Shown here piece by piece: positions 20,259 to 29,759 of a DNA stretch of 64,000 bases. The position numbers and the translations under genes were made by a program. The stretch comes from Liopterus haemorrhoidalis (Eukaryota; Arthropoda; Insecta; Coleoptera; Dytiscidae): the NCBI GenBank assembly GCA_963971575.1, contig OZ020617.1, positions 21,661,403 through 21,725,402 on the forward strand. The letters are read 5' to 3'. Position 1 is the first letter of the stretch. Each line of letters opens with the position of its first letter. The notes beneath the pieces are model-generated. The model made no database searches, was not told the origin of the DNA, and saw only the letters and a program-made list of their open reading frames with translations.

Positions 20259-20866
20259 GACGGAGAAATTCTACAGTGAATTTCCAAAAATTGTTGTAGA
20301 CAAAATTCTTTGCAATATAAAAAACAAATATCACAGATTGAGTGCCCGACTCAAACAACATCATGTGAAAAAGCTTAATAATTTATTAGCTTTAAAAATA
20401 AAGGATAATAATATTGTCTGCACCCAAAAAATTGACAGCACCCGTAATGTGGAGGTTAGGAAAACGGTAGTTAACCTCTCTGGCAAAGAGTTAACAACTG
20501 AAAAAGAGCAAGTTCTCTACAGATGCTATGATATCTAATTTATTGATGGATTTAGGATTTACAGCAAAGTTTAACCCTTTACGGAGAACTTGCTCTTTTT
20601 CAGTTGTTAACTCTTTGCCAGAGAGGTTAACTACCGTTTTCCTAACCTCCACATTACGGGTGCTGTCAATTTTTTGGGTGCAGACAATATTATTATCCTT
20701 TATTTTTAAAGCTAATAAATTATTAAGCTTTTTCACATGATGTTGTTTGAGTCGGGCACTCAATCTGTGATATTTGTTTTTTATATTGCAAAGAATTTTG
20801 TCTACAACAATTTTTGGAAATTCACTGTAGAATTTCTCCGTCATGTCCTTGATATTGTTACTACTT
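20231..20866. repeat. palindrome centre: two extra, inverted PLE-1 heads
   Basis: 20231-20517 repeats the first roughly 287 bp of PLE-1 on the plus strand. 20518-20866 repeats about 349 bp on the minus strand. Fold points lie at about 20233 (GATATTGTTACT / AGTAACAATATC around ten bases), near 20550 (62-bp loop) and at about 20867. The orientation therefore alternates -,+,-,+ from left arm to right arm, and the whole is symmetric about 20550.5. Confidence 0.88.
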
Positions 20867-23224
20867 AGAATAAGTAACAATATCAAGGACATGACGGAGA
20901 AATTCTACAGTGAATTTCCAAAAATTGTTGTAGACAAAATTCTTTGCAATATAAAAAACAAATATCACAGATTGAGTGCCCGACTCAAACAACATCATGT
21001 GAAAAAGCTTAATAATTTATTAGCTTTAAAAATAAAGGATAATAATATTGTCTGCACCCAAAAAATTGACAGCACCCGTAATGTGGAGGTTAGGAAAACG
21101 GTAGTTAACCTCTCTGGCAAAGAGTTAACAACTGAAAAAGAGCAAGTTCTCCGTAAAGGGTTAAACTTTGCTGTAAATCCTAAATCCATCAATAAATTAG
21201 ATATCATAGCATCTGTAGAGCAAGCTTGTCATACTCTCGAACCCGTAATAAAGGAAGAGGTCCGCTGGCGAGTCCGTTCCGTCCTAGAACGATTTAAGGC
21301 TCCCACTAACAATATCACTAAAGCTGAGTATAAGGCTATCGCAGAACTCAGAAAAGATGTGGACATTAAGATTCTACCAGCAGACAAAGGCAATGCTACA
21401 GTCATATTAAACACCGATGACTATAAGCAAAAACTTTTGTCGAATATTACGGATGACAAATATGAGAAACTTAAGAAAGACCCTACTAAGTCGGTGGAAA
21501 CTAAGGTATACACTACACTTAGGAGGTTCAAAAGTGAATTTACTGATGAAATGAGATCTAAATTAACTCCGCATTATAGCAAAGCTCCTCATATCTATGG
21601 CTTACCTAAGGTACACAAGGAAAACGTCCCCTTGAGGCCTATTGTCAGCTCCATTGGCTCACCATGCTATACTTTAGCTAAATACCTGGTGTCAATAATA
21701 ACACCTCTAGCCGGCAAGAGTGAGAGCTTTGTAAAAAACTCGGAGCATTTTGTTAGTGTTATAAAGAATTTAGAATTAAAACGTAATGAGATTCTGGTAA
21801 GCTTTGACGTTGAGAGTCTATTTACTAATGTGCCTGTAGATGAAGCTCTAGTAGTTGTTAGAGAAAGGCTAGAGTGCGATCAGACGTTATCTACTCGAAC
21901 ACATCATTCAGTTGACTGCATTATGGAGTTATTAACACTTTGTGTGAAAACTACCTATTTTCAACTGGAAACCGATTATTACCAACAAAAGGATGGCATG
22001 GCTATGGGTTCTCCACTGTCACCTATTATTGCTAATATATACATGGAACATTTTGAAGCGAAAGCTTTAAAAGAAGCCAAGTACAAACCGAATAAATGGT
22101 TAAGATACGTCGATGATACTTTTGTCATATGGCCACATGGTAAAGATAAACTCCACGAATTCCATCAATACCTAAATTCAGTACACACTAACATTAAGTT
22201 TACTGTTGAACTGGAAGTTAGCAATCAACTGCCTTTCCTAGATGTATTGATAATCAGAAATGGCAAGGGGGTTCTAGCAACCACGGTCTACAGAAAACCA
22301 ACACATACAGGTCTATATCTTAATTTCAACTCATTCCACCATAATAGCACTATGAGAGCTGTTGCACTGAGTCTAGTTAATAGAGCCAAAGTAATTTGTT
22401 CTTCTAAAAAGCTTCTTAAAGTTGAATTGAAGAACATCCGTTCCACCTTACAGGATAATGGCTACAGTCATAAAATTATTACTGATGCTATCAATCATAA
22501 GAAAAATGACACACCTAGAACTGACGAAGTGAGATATGTCTCTATGCCCTATTATAAAGGAGTATCTGAGAAAATTGGTAAGATACTAAAGAAGCATAAT
22601 ATCCAAGTAGCCTTCAAATCGAGTTCGACTTTAAGATCTATCCTATCGTGTACAAAACCCAAATCTGTCCTAAACAAAAACTGTGTCTACTCTATTCCCT
22701 GCCAGTGCGGGAAACAATATATTGGCGAGACTTGCAGACCTCTACATGTTAGGGTAAACGAGCATAAGAAGAAAGTTCAACAGGGCGAAATTTACAGTTC
22801 CAAACTGGCTGAACATGCTTGGGAAAATGAACACCATTTCCAATGGAAAGATGCTAAACCCTTAATGTATGAGGAAAACAAGTTCAAGAGAAAATTGAAA
22901 GAGTCTGCTTTGATCGAAAACTCTGGAGATGCTGTCAGCCAAGCCAGCATAGAATTTCCTCAACTCTGGCTTTCCATTATTCAAAACAATCCTGTTAATC
23001 CTCAAGTCACTAATCCAGTAACAAACAACTCATTACCACACAATAATGTGACAAACAACCTTAATCCGGTCGTTAATACTCAGCAGGTAGTCGCGTCCCT
23101 ACCCATACCTGATCCCAACCACCCAACCAATAGCAACGCACCTATAACCTGCTCCCACTCTTACAATACTAGGTATAAAAACTCGAAGAAAACTGAAATG
23201 TTTATCACTTCTCGTGATCGCTGA
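20843..23224 (+). CDS. PLE-1 reverse transcriptase / GIY-YIG endonuclease (right arm)
   Basis: The partner of the minus-strand copy at 17877-20258: 793 codons, the same motif order, and YVDD encoded at 22106-22117. Visible differences are Cys to Arg, Ser to Phe and Leu to Tyr replacements in the first 240 residues. All catalytic residues I can see for reverse transcriptase and the GIY-YIG nuclease are present, so this may be a functional ORF. As on the left, the first residues come from the inverted head copy. It ends with TGA at 23222-23224, inside a conserved 3' hairpin. Confidence 0.87.
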   Translation: MSLILLLLRISNNIKDMTEKFYSEFPKIVVDKILCNIKNKYHRLSARLKQHHVKKLNNLLALKIKDNNIVCTQKIDSTRNVEVRKTVVNLSGKELTTEKEQVLRKGLNFAVNPKSINKLDIIASVEQACHTLEPVIKEEVRWRVRSVLERFKAPTNNITKAEYKAIAELRKDVDIKILPADKGNATVILNTDDYKQKLLSNITDDKYEKLKKDPTKSVETKVYTTLRRFKSEFTDEMRSKLTPHYSKAPHIYGLPKVHKENVPLRPIVSSIGSPCYTLAKYLVSIITPLAGKSESFVKNSEHFVSVIKNLELKRNEILVSFDVESLFTNVPVDEALVVVRERLECDQTLSTRTHHSVDCIMELLTLCVKTTYFQLETDYYQQKDGMAMGSPLSPIIANIYMEHFEAKALKEAKYKPNKWLRYVDDTFVIWPHGKDKLHEFHQYLNSVHTNIKFTVELEVSNQLPFLDVLIIRNGKGVLATTVYRKPTHTGLYLNFNSFHHNSTMRAVALSLVNRAKVICSSKKLLKVELKNIRSTLQDNGYSHKIITDAINHKKNDTPRTDEVRYVSMPYYKGVSEKIGKILKKHNIQVAFKSSSTLRSILSCTKPKSVLNKNCVYSIPCQCGKQYIGETCRPLHVRVNEHKKKVQQGEIYSSKLAEHAWENEHHFQWKDAKPLMYEENKFKRKLKESALIENSGDAVSQASIEFPQLWLSIIQNNPVNPQVTNPVTNNSLPHNNVTNNLNPVVNTQQVVASLPIPDPNHPTNSNAPITCSHSYNTRYKNSKKTEMFITSRDR

Positions 23225-23264
23225 AGACGGAAACAGATTGTTGAGCAGTTTCCGAAACGTCCGA
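23221..23264 (+). ncRNA. PLE-1 3' hairpin, possible hammerhead-like motif
   Basis: CTGAAGA (23221-23227) fits the CUGANGA box. GGAAAC and GTTTCC (23229-23234, 23248-23253) form a 6-bp stem, followed by GAAA and C-GTC (23254-23261). This is the order of a type I hammerhead. PLEs are known to carry hammerhead ribozymes. Against it: stem III would be a single pair without a loop, the pair next to the core is C-C, and stem I is only about three pairs. The hairpin itself is clear and is repeated at 17837-17880 and 28897-28940. Confidence 0.3.
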
Positions 23265-23375
23265 ATTTTATTATTACTCTTGAAGTATTATATCTTTTTG
23301 ATACTAATACTCATTATATTGTACTATTCTAGCCTAGTACTATCAGCAATGGCAAACGTCCAAAATAAAGGTGTC

Positions 23376-24698
23376 TGCATCTAAATACCTGTACCAAAAC
23401 AATATATGGTTCTTAAATAGTTGACTATCAAATATTATTTTTTCCATTTGATTCATAAAAATATTGGCTAGTGTAGGACTAAGGGGAGATCCCATTGCTA
23501 GATCTTCTTTTTGTGAATAGATGTTATTTTGGAATATAAAATAATTTTGTTTAATACAAATTTTTAGTAATGCATTGTTTCTCTAACCTATCTTTAATGA
23601 TAGTCATACACTCTTCGCCCGGTATGTTAGGAAACATATTAGTCACATCGAATGAGACTAGTTTAAAATTGTTAGGTAAAACTAATGAATTTAATTTTCT
23701 TGTAAGATCTTACGAATTGAGTATACTATATTCATTATGGTTGATAGAATGTTTTATTATTGTCGAATTCAAAAAACCCGCAAGTTTAAAATTAGGTGAA
23801 TTTATATAGGATACGACAGGCCTAATAGGATTTTCCGGTTTGTGTACCTTAATTAATCCGTACAACTTGGGGGTTGAGGGTTCATAACTTTTATTCTGGA
23901 TTTTTCAAAATCTGAGGTGAATAAATAGTTGCAGTTTTTATTTTAGCATTTATTTCCCGTTTGTATTTCTGAGTAGGATCTGTGGTTAACTTTTGCATAT
24001 TATTATTTTCTATAAAATGTTCAACTTTTTCTATATATGATGACTTATGTAAAATGACAATGCAGTTACCTTTATCTGCTTTTGTAGTTATTAGATTGTG
24101 TTCGTTTATCATGGTTTTAGTTGCTTTTATTATAGTAGAGTATTTATTAGGCTGGACTGTTTTGAGGGGAAATTCTTTAATTTGTTTAGTCAAAATGTGT
24201 TTAGTGAAAGTAGGGGCTGAATTACTTTGTAATGCCATATCTACGTGTAATGCTAGTTGTTCTTTAGATTTGTTATTAGTGCCGTTATTAGGTATGAATT
24301 TTGGACCTAAGTTGGAACAGATTTAATTGAGATTGACTAAATTCTACCTCGCTTAAATTTATAACTCTAGGAAAAAACTTGAATTTTTTTATGGTGTCAG
24401 TATTTTTGGCGTTTAAAACCGTATTATTGTTTTGCAAAAGTTTTAGTTTATTAATCTTCTTCATTTGAGTGCAATGAAGTATACCTTGGCTAACCTTATC
24501 TCTGACCAAATCATCCAGATAATCAAATTCTAACGGGTGTAATTTACTATTTAATTCAGAGTGTAATACCTTAAGATGTAATCGAAGAGGAACCCTCTTA
24601 TGGAACCAGGATTTTACTTCTTGTTTAATCCAGAACTTGGCGGCGTATGCTATTCTGCGGGATGCTATCTTGTTCTTCGTATTACTCTTGATGTTCAC
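23376..24698 (-). pseudogene. PLE-2 N-terminal half (right arm)
   Basis: Mirror of 16404-17730. The N-terminal frame is split into 24288-24698 and 23891-24238 by a small indel near 24310 that the left arm lacks, followed by the same frame-broken reverse transcriptase motifs down to the PLE-1 junction at about 23380. No function is expected. Confidence 0.78.
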
Positions 24699-24839
24699 AT
24701 ATGTAGGAGTGATGTTTTTTTTTTAGACATTGCTGATTGAACTAAATGTGTTGAGATGTTTTCCGTTGCTTTAGATGTAGTCTGTAGTATAAATTGACCT
24801 GAAGTACATTCTAATATCAAATTCACCGCCGAATGTGAA

Positions 24840-25652
24840 GTGGATCATTCGGTTAATTACTTAGATCTCACAATTAAGAGAAAACAAAATAAACTTTCTT
24901 TCAAAATTTTACGAAAACCTTCATTCACAGATGTTACTATACCTGCAGATTCTCTCAATCCCCATAAACATAAATTAGCAGCTTACAATAGTATGATTCA
25001 TAGAGCCCTAGTTATTCCCATGTCCGAACCAGATAGAATTCAAGAAATAAATATCATAAAAACTATTGCGACAAACAACGGATTTTCCCCATATATAATT
25101 AACAAAATAATAAACAGACAGAAATATTTTATAGCCCTTAATAGCATATACCCGAAAGAGATAAAACCTAATAATTCTTTTTACGTTTTGCCGTATTATG
25201 GTATAATATCAGAAAATGCAGGTAATAGTCTGAGAAAATACAACATCAATGTTGCATTTAAACCCAATAAAAACCTTGGTAAAATATTCTTCAATGCCAA
25301 AGATAAATCTGATATTTATAATAATAGCGGAGTGTATAAACTAGATTGTTTAGAGTGTAATAGTTCGTACATAGGCCAGACAGGAAGATGTTTTGCTACT
25401 AGATTCGAAGAACATTTAAAATTATTCCAATCTCAAAAAGAAGACTCCAACTTCAGCAAACACTTACTCGACACTGGCCACAGCCCTCCCCTATTAACTG
25501 ATATGGAAGTACTACATCTATGTAATAAGGGCAAAAAACTGTCTATACTGGAAGCCCTAGAAATCAATAAATTTAAACATAAAAATCCTGAAAATATATT
25601 AAATGAACAATTAGACTTAAATACCTCCCCTTTATTAAACCTAAAATTGTAA
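24840..25652 (+). pseudogene. PLE-2 C-terminal half with GIY-YIG nuclease (right arm)
   Basis: 270 codons, one visible residue different from the left-arm copy (Ile to Val at residue 5). It includes the GIY-YIG nuclease (GVYKLDC, SYIGQTGR, EEH). It is separated from its own N-terminal half, which lies inverted upstream. Downstream, 25653-25780 is the PLE-2 3' region with a conserved GTC..GAC hairpin followed by GAAAC-TA-GTC. Confidence 0.82.
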
Positions 25653-25718
25653 AATACACCCCCACATCATCCTTATCCTAGTAGAGTACCTATATATACG
25701 TTAGATGTAAGTTTGTAT

Positions 25719-25755
25719 ATTTACTTGAAAATGTCGTAATAGACGAAACTAGTCG
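25719..25755 (+). ncRNA. PLE-2 3' hammerhead-like remnant
   Basis: GTC-GTAATA-GAC (25733-25744) forms a small stem-loop. GAAA and a two-base-pair stem around TA ending in GTC (25745-25754) follow, which is the short stem III form described for PLE hammerheads. Possible stem I partners TAAGTT and AACTTA lie outside. The CUGANGA box is not intact (CTTGAAAAT), so activity is doubtful. The same sequence recurs in the left arm and near 29725. Confidence 0.25.
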
Positions 25756-26206
25756 TATTGTTTTTAACTTATAATATTTTAATAAAAAGTAAAATAAAAA
25801 CATAGTAATTATATTATTATTAATATGAATTTTCACAAAGTAACGACCTATACCATCAACTATATTTTATGTTTTTAATTTTTTCCGGCAGTAAATTAAA
25901 GTGCACCATTAAAATATGCACCTTTTTGGTAACACAATGAATTGTGAGTCTTAGGAACTAGTAGATTTTTTTCTTCTTGTCGAATACCTATATATGTCTG
26001 TTTGTCGAGTACAAAAGACTGTACAGGAATCTACAAATTTAGTAGGAAAATAGGTTTCCAATCGGTTGATTGACCCCAGTGAATTATACTAAGTTTTAGG
26101 AAAAAATGAAAACAAGAAAAATATTGTGTCCATAGTGTGATTTCATCCCAACGGTTTTTAGGGTTTTGTAGGTATGACCAAAAAACCCTTATACCGTCAT
26201 TTTGTC

Positions 26207-26256
<50 letters not shown>
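26207..26256 (+). repeat. GTCT microsatellite in HINE copy A
   Basis: About twelve GTCT units in a row, placed just inside the 5' end as in DINE-1 elements. Confidence 0.95.
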
Positions 26257-26734
26257 TCGGTAAAAATTGTAGCCAAACGGCTAAACCTAGAGAGTTGAAA
26301 TTTGGCATGCTTATACAACTCTTTGACCCGCACATAGGAAAAATACTAAAACATTTAAAAAACATATCCCCCTAAAAATATAAACAAATATGTGCTCATC
26401 GAAAAAAAAAATATATTTTTTAAATTCTGAGTAGGGTATCAAATTAAAGCCCTTAGTACGTGGATTAACGATCAAAATTTTATTTTTGCAAAATAAATTA
26501 TTTTGACGCTATTTTTGCCAAAATTGTGCAAAAAAATTTTTGTCCCACACCCTGTAGCTCAGATGGTTTAAAGTAAAAATCTGAAAAAATTCTAAGTAAT
26601 GTACATTGGTGTGAACCGGAATAGTACAACAGGAATTTTTGATCAGATTATGTTTTCGGAAAATAACGCATTTTTTGTGTTTTTTGGTTGACGATGCATA
26701 TAGCTTATACTCATATAACACGCTGAGTTGTTAA

Positions 26735-26815
26735 GCGTGTGGTGGTCTAGAGGCTATGTTGCGCGCCAACTATACAGATTTGTTATACACGACGCAGGTT
26801 CGTTCCTAGCTTGTG
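26735..26815 (+). other. tRNA-like module with A and B boxes in HINE copy A
   Basis: TGGTCTAGAGGC (26743-26754) resembles an A box and GGTTCGTTCC (26797-26806) a B box of a Pol III promoter, about 43 bases apart. The sequence does not fold into a full cloverleaf by eye. Related modules occur in copy C at about 41725-41805 and 42098-42175. Confidence 0.5.
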
Positions 26816-27819
26816 GAGTCAATTTTTTTTTTGTTTTTTTTTTTTAATTTTTAATTTCTTTAAATTAATTTGTTAAAATTCTAGTTATATTTTAGCAAAT
26901 TTTGAATTTAATTTTCAAGAGCGTAAATTTAATAACCAATTGGAATTATATTTTCATTCTATTAGTCATTTATACGAAACCAGAGGGGCGGAGCGTATGA
27001 TTTAAGACAACCAATGAAAGCCATAGGCGAAATTTTCAAAATCTAAATGAACCTTGTTATATAAAAAAAAATACTGCACTTATTTAGAAATCTAAATAAT
27101 GATATTAGGTATTCGAATTAAAATTAACAAAAAAATATTTTAACATAAAATTTGTTTTTAAAGCTCTGAGATTAACAGACGATAAATTATTTTAAAAAGA
27201 TCGTTCATTTTGCCGTGGTTACTACAAAGCAAAATTTGTCCTACACAATCAGCATGCCGCCTTCACTTATTATATACCTGCAAAACCCTGCAATGTGTGA
27301 AAATTCACACTTCACATCAATTTTTTAGTGATCATATGTATAGAGACATGAGCTCAATCTCCGATAGAGACAGTTAAAATGAGCAGTCTAATTTATTTTC
27401 GAGTACATAGTGAGACCTAGCAGTTTTACTTGCTCTGAAATTTCAATTCCTTGTCCATTGTAAGTTTAAGGGGTTGGCGGAATTTATTTTAGTTTGGACT
27501 AATTTAAATAAAACAAAATTTGATATATTTATGTTTAGGGTTAGTTTATTATTATTTGTAATATTGAAAAAGTATTGGCGTATTATTTGGACAATTCTAC
27601 ACCTTTCACAAGAAATTTTCAGGGATGCCCAAAATATAGCTGACATGTATTATTGTCAAGATTTACGATTCAATTTGCAAATATAAAGCCTGGTTTATAA
27701 TAAATCCATAATAATAAAGCATTACATGTGGGTAAAGAGGTATCAAAGCAGTATCATTGTTAAAATTTGTGAAATAAAAAGTAAAATCACTATCAACACT
27801 ATCAACATGTAAAGCTGCG

Positions 27820-28612
27820 GTGTCCTTGATCAACGACATTGTCGGTAACCTGGAGAGAGGTGAATGTGTGTTAGCATCTTTTACTGACCTTTCCAAAGCT
27901 TTTGACTGTGTATCGCACGCAATATTGATAAGTAAACTTTATCAATATGGGATCTGGGGCACTGTTCTTCAGCTGATTGAGAGTTATTTAACTGATCGTG
28001 AACAATCTGTTTATCACAAGAATTTACACTCTCCTATAGCCAAAATCAACGAAGGAGTTGGGCAAGGTTCGATACTGGGTCCCTTACTTTTCATATTGTA
28101 CATCAATGATCTTCCCTTACATGCACTGTCTAACACAGTTATGTTTGCGGATGATACAACATTTATCAATACAGGGCCTGATTTTGAACATGCCAAAACT
28201 AATATGGAAAATAATACCAAGGTAGTTCAGAATTGGTTTGCAGCTAACAAATTATATCTTAACGCTGACAAAACAAAAATTATGCTATTTACATTTAACA
28301 GGCGCGTTAATGAATGTTACAAGGGTATCATCAACCAAGCCAAATTTCCTGGCTTTATCTTAGATAACAAACTTAACTGGAAGCTACAAATAAATAGCAT
28401 TGCCACAAATATTAATAAATACAACTTTTTGTTATATAAGCTATCCAATATAACAACATATTTAACAATGAAAATAACATATTTTTCCTACATTCAATCA
28501 ACTCTGTCTTATGGTATTATTTTGTGGGGAAACTCAGTTGACACATTAAGATTATTCAGGCTGCAGAAGAGATGTATTAGAATTTTAAGCGGTGTCAAAT
28601 GGAGCACACCTT
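27820..28612 (+). pseudogene. non-LTR reverse transcriptase fragment (right arm)
   Basis: 264 codons identical in translation to the first part of the left-arm frame 13345-14448, including GVGQGSILGP and F-A-D-D. It ends abruptly where the palindrome stops. Seven filler bases join it to a PLE-1 tail fragment, so the thumb and 3' end are missing. Confidence 0.78.
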
Positions 28613-28618
28613 AGAATA

Positions 28619-29053
28619 GCCAGCATAGAATTTCCTCAACTCTGGCTTTCCATTATTCAAAACAATCCTGTTAATCCTCAAGTCACTAATCCAGTAACAA
28701 ACAACTCATTACCACACAATAATGTGACAAACAACCTTAATCCGGTCGTTAATACTCAGCAGGTAGTCGCGTCCCTACCCATACCTGATCCCAACCACCC
28801 AACCAATAGCAACGCACCTATAACCTGCTCCCACTCTTACAATACTAGGTATAAAAACTCGAAGAAAACTGAAATGTTTATCACTTCTCGTGATCGCTGA
28901 AGACGGAAACAGATTGTTGAGCAGTTTCCGAAACGTCCGAATTTTATTATTACTCTTGAAGTATTATATCTTTTTGATACTAATACTCATTATATTGTAC
29001 TATTCTAGCCTAGTACTATCAGCAATGGCAAACGTCCAAAATAAAGGTGTCTG
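28619..29053 (+). pseudogene. PLE-1 3' fragment
   Basis: The last roughly 90 codons and the 3' untranslated region of PLE-1 (from the ASIEFPQLW segment through the 3' hairpin to GTGTCTGCAT), matching 22947-23380. The open frame starting at 28592 is a chance fusion with the preceding non-LTR sequence. It is a third copy of the PLE-1 3' end, in the same orientation as the right-arm copy. Confidence 0.85.
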
Positions 29054-29615
29054 CATTAATATTGGACCATTGCAAAATAATTTCAAAGATATTAGGTATT
29101 TAGATGACGTAATACGTGGTTTTAATGGTACGGACAGACAAATTCAAATATTTAATAATTTTATAAATAAGTACATCCTAATATCAAATTCACTGAGAAA
29201 ATACAACATCAATGTTGCATTTAAACCCAATAAAAACCTTGGTAAAATATTCTTCAATGCCAAAGATAAATCTGATATTTATAATAATAGCGGAGTGTAT
29301 AAACTAGATTGTTTAGAGTGTAATAGTTCGTACATAGGCCAGACAGGAAGATGTTTTGCTACTAGATTCCAAGAACATTTAAAATTGTTCCAATCTCAAA
29401 AAGAAGACCCCAACTTCAGCAAACACTTACTCGACACTGGCCACAGCCCTCCCCTATTAACTGATATGAAAGTATTACATCTATGCAATAAGGGCAAAAA
29501 ACTGTCTTTACTGGAAGCCCTAGAAATCAATAAATTTAAACATAAAAATCCTGAAAATATATTAAATGAACAATTAGACTTAAATACGTCCCCTTTATTA
29601 AACCTAAAATTGTAA
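29054..29615 (+). pseudogene. PLE-2 fragment with YLDD motif and GIY-YIG end, internally deleted
   Basis: Starts inside the PLE-2 palm with the YLDD motif that both palindrome copies lack (about 29096-29107), then jumps through a deletion at about 29192 to the C-terminal part with the GIY-YIG nuclease (SYIGQTGR). A few residues differ from the arm copies, so it is a separate copy rather than part of the duplication. It directly abuts the PLE-1 3' fragment, as in the arms. Confidence 0.78.
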
Positions 29616-29632
29616 AATACACCCCCCACTAT

Positions 29633-29704
29633 CATCCTTATCCTAGTAGAGTACCTACTAGGATAAGGATGACTTACATCTAACGTATATACGTTAGATG
29701 TAAG
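29633..29704. repeat. two adjacent short palindromes at the PLE-2 3' end
   Basis: 29633-29648 and 29656-29671 are 16-bp inverted copies around seven bases; 29673-29704 is a perfect 32-bp palindrome. The same PLE-2 3' region in the right arm (25662-25712) has each sequence only once, so the palindromes arose by local inverted duplication. Confidence 0.9.
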
Positions 29705-29759
29705 TTTGTATATTTACTTGAAAATGTCGTAATAGACGAAACTAGTCGTATTGTTTTTA

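Larger units (their letters stand above)
26160..27325 (+). mobile_element. DINE-1/HINE-like non-autonomous Helentron (copy A)
   Basis: 1166 bp, absent from the left palindrome arm, which gives exact ends. It starts AGGGTTTTGTAGGTAT, and the inverted counterpart ATACCTGCAAAACCCT is at 27274-27289. This is followed by a GTGTGAAAATTCACAC hairpin (27295-27310) 15 bases from the end. A GTCT microsatellite lies near the 5' end. Insertion was between T and T without target duplication. Subterminal inverted repeats, a GTCY microsatellite, a 3' hairpin and a TT target are the hallmarks of Helentron-associated (HINE, Drosophila DINE-1) elements. It also holds a tRNA-like module. Confidence 0.85.
13659..28612. 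repeat. 15-kb imperfect palindrome (inverted duplication) of nested retroelements
   Basis: Features pair about a centre at 20550.5: the two PLE-1 frames 17877-20258 and 20843-23224, and the two PLE-2 halves 15450-16262 and 24840-25652, each sum to 41101-41102. Outside about 26160 the sum shifts by 1166, exactly the length of a HINE present only in the right arm. The arms are nearly but not fully identical (three residue differences in 793 codons of PLE-1, plus a small indel in PLE-2). The left limit is GGTGTGCTCC at 13659. The right limit is GGAGCACACC at 28612, where the sequence changes to a PLE-1 tail. Confidence 0.9.

Noticed and set aside
20209..20538. Small plus-strand ORF (109 aa) and its minus-strand partner at 20491-20892 as separate genes
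   Set aside because: Both are truncated, inverted copies of the PLE-1 head with no complete domain.
26203..26260. GTCT repeat as a possible CRISPR or satellite array
   Set aside because: A plain tetranucleotide microsatellite without spacers, at the position expected in DINE-1/HINE elements.
26735..26815. Genuine tRNA gene
   Set aside because: A and B boxes are present but acceptor and anticodon stems do not form by eye; it lies inside a repeat.
28592..28900. Open frame of 102 codons that looks like a novel Asn/Pro-rich protein
   Set aside because: It is the PLE-1 C-terminal tail read after a junction with non-LTR sequence; the start Met is accidental.
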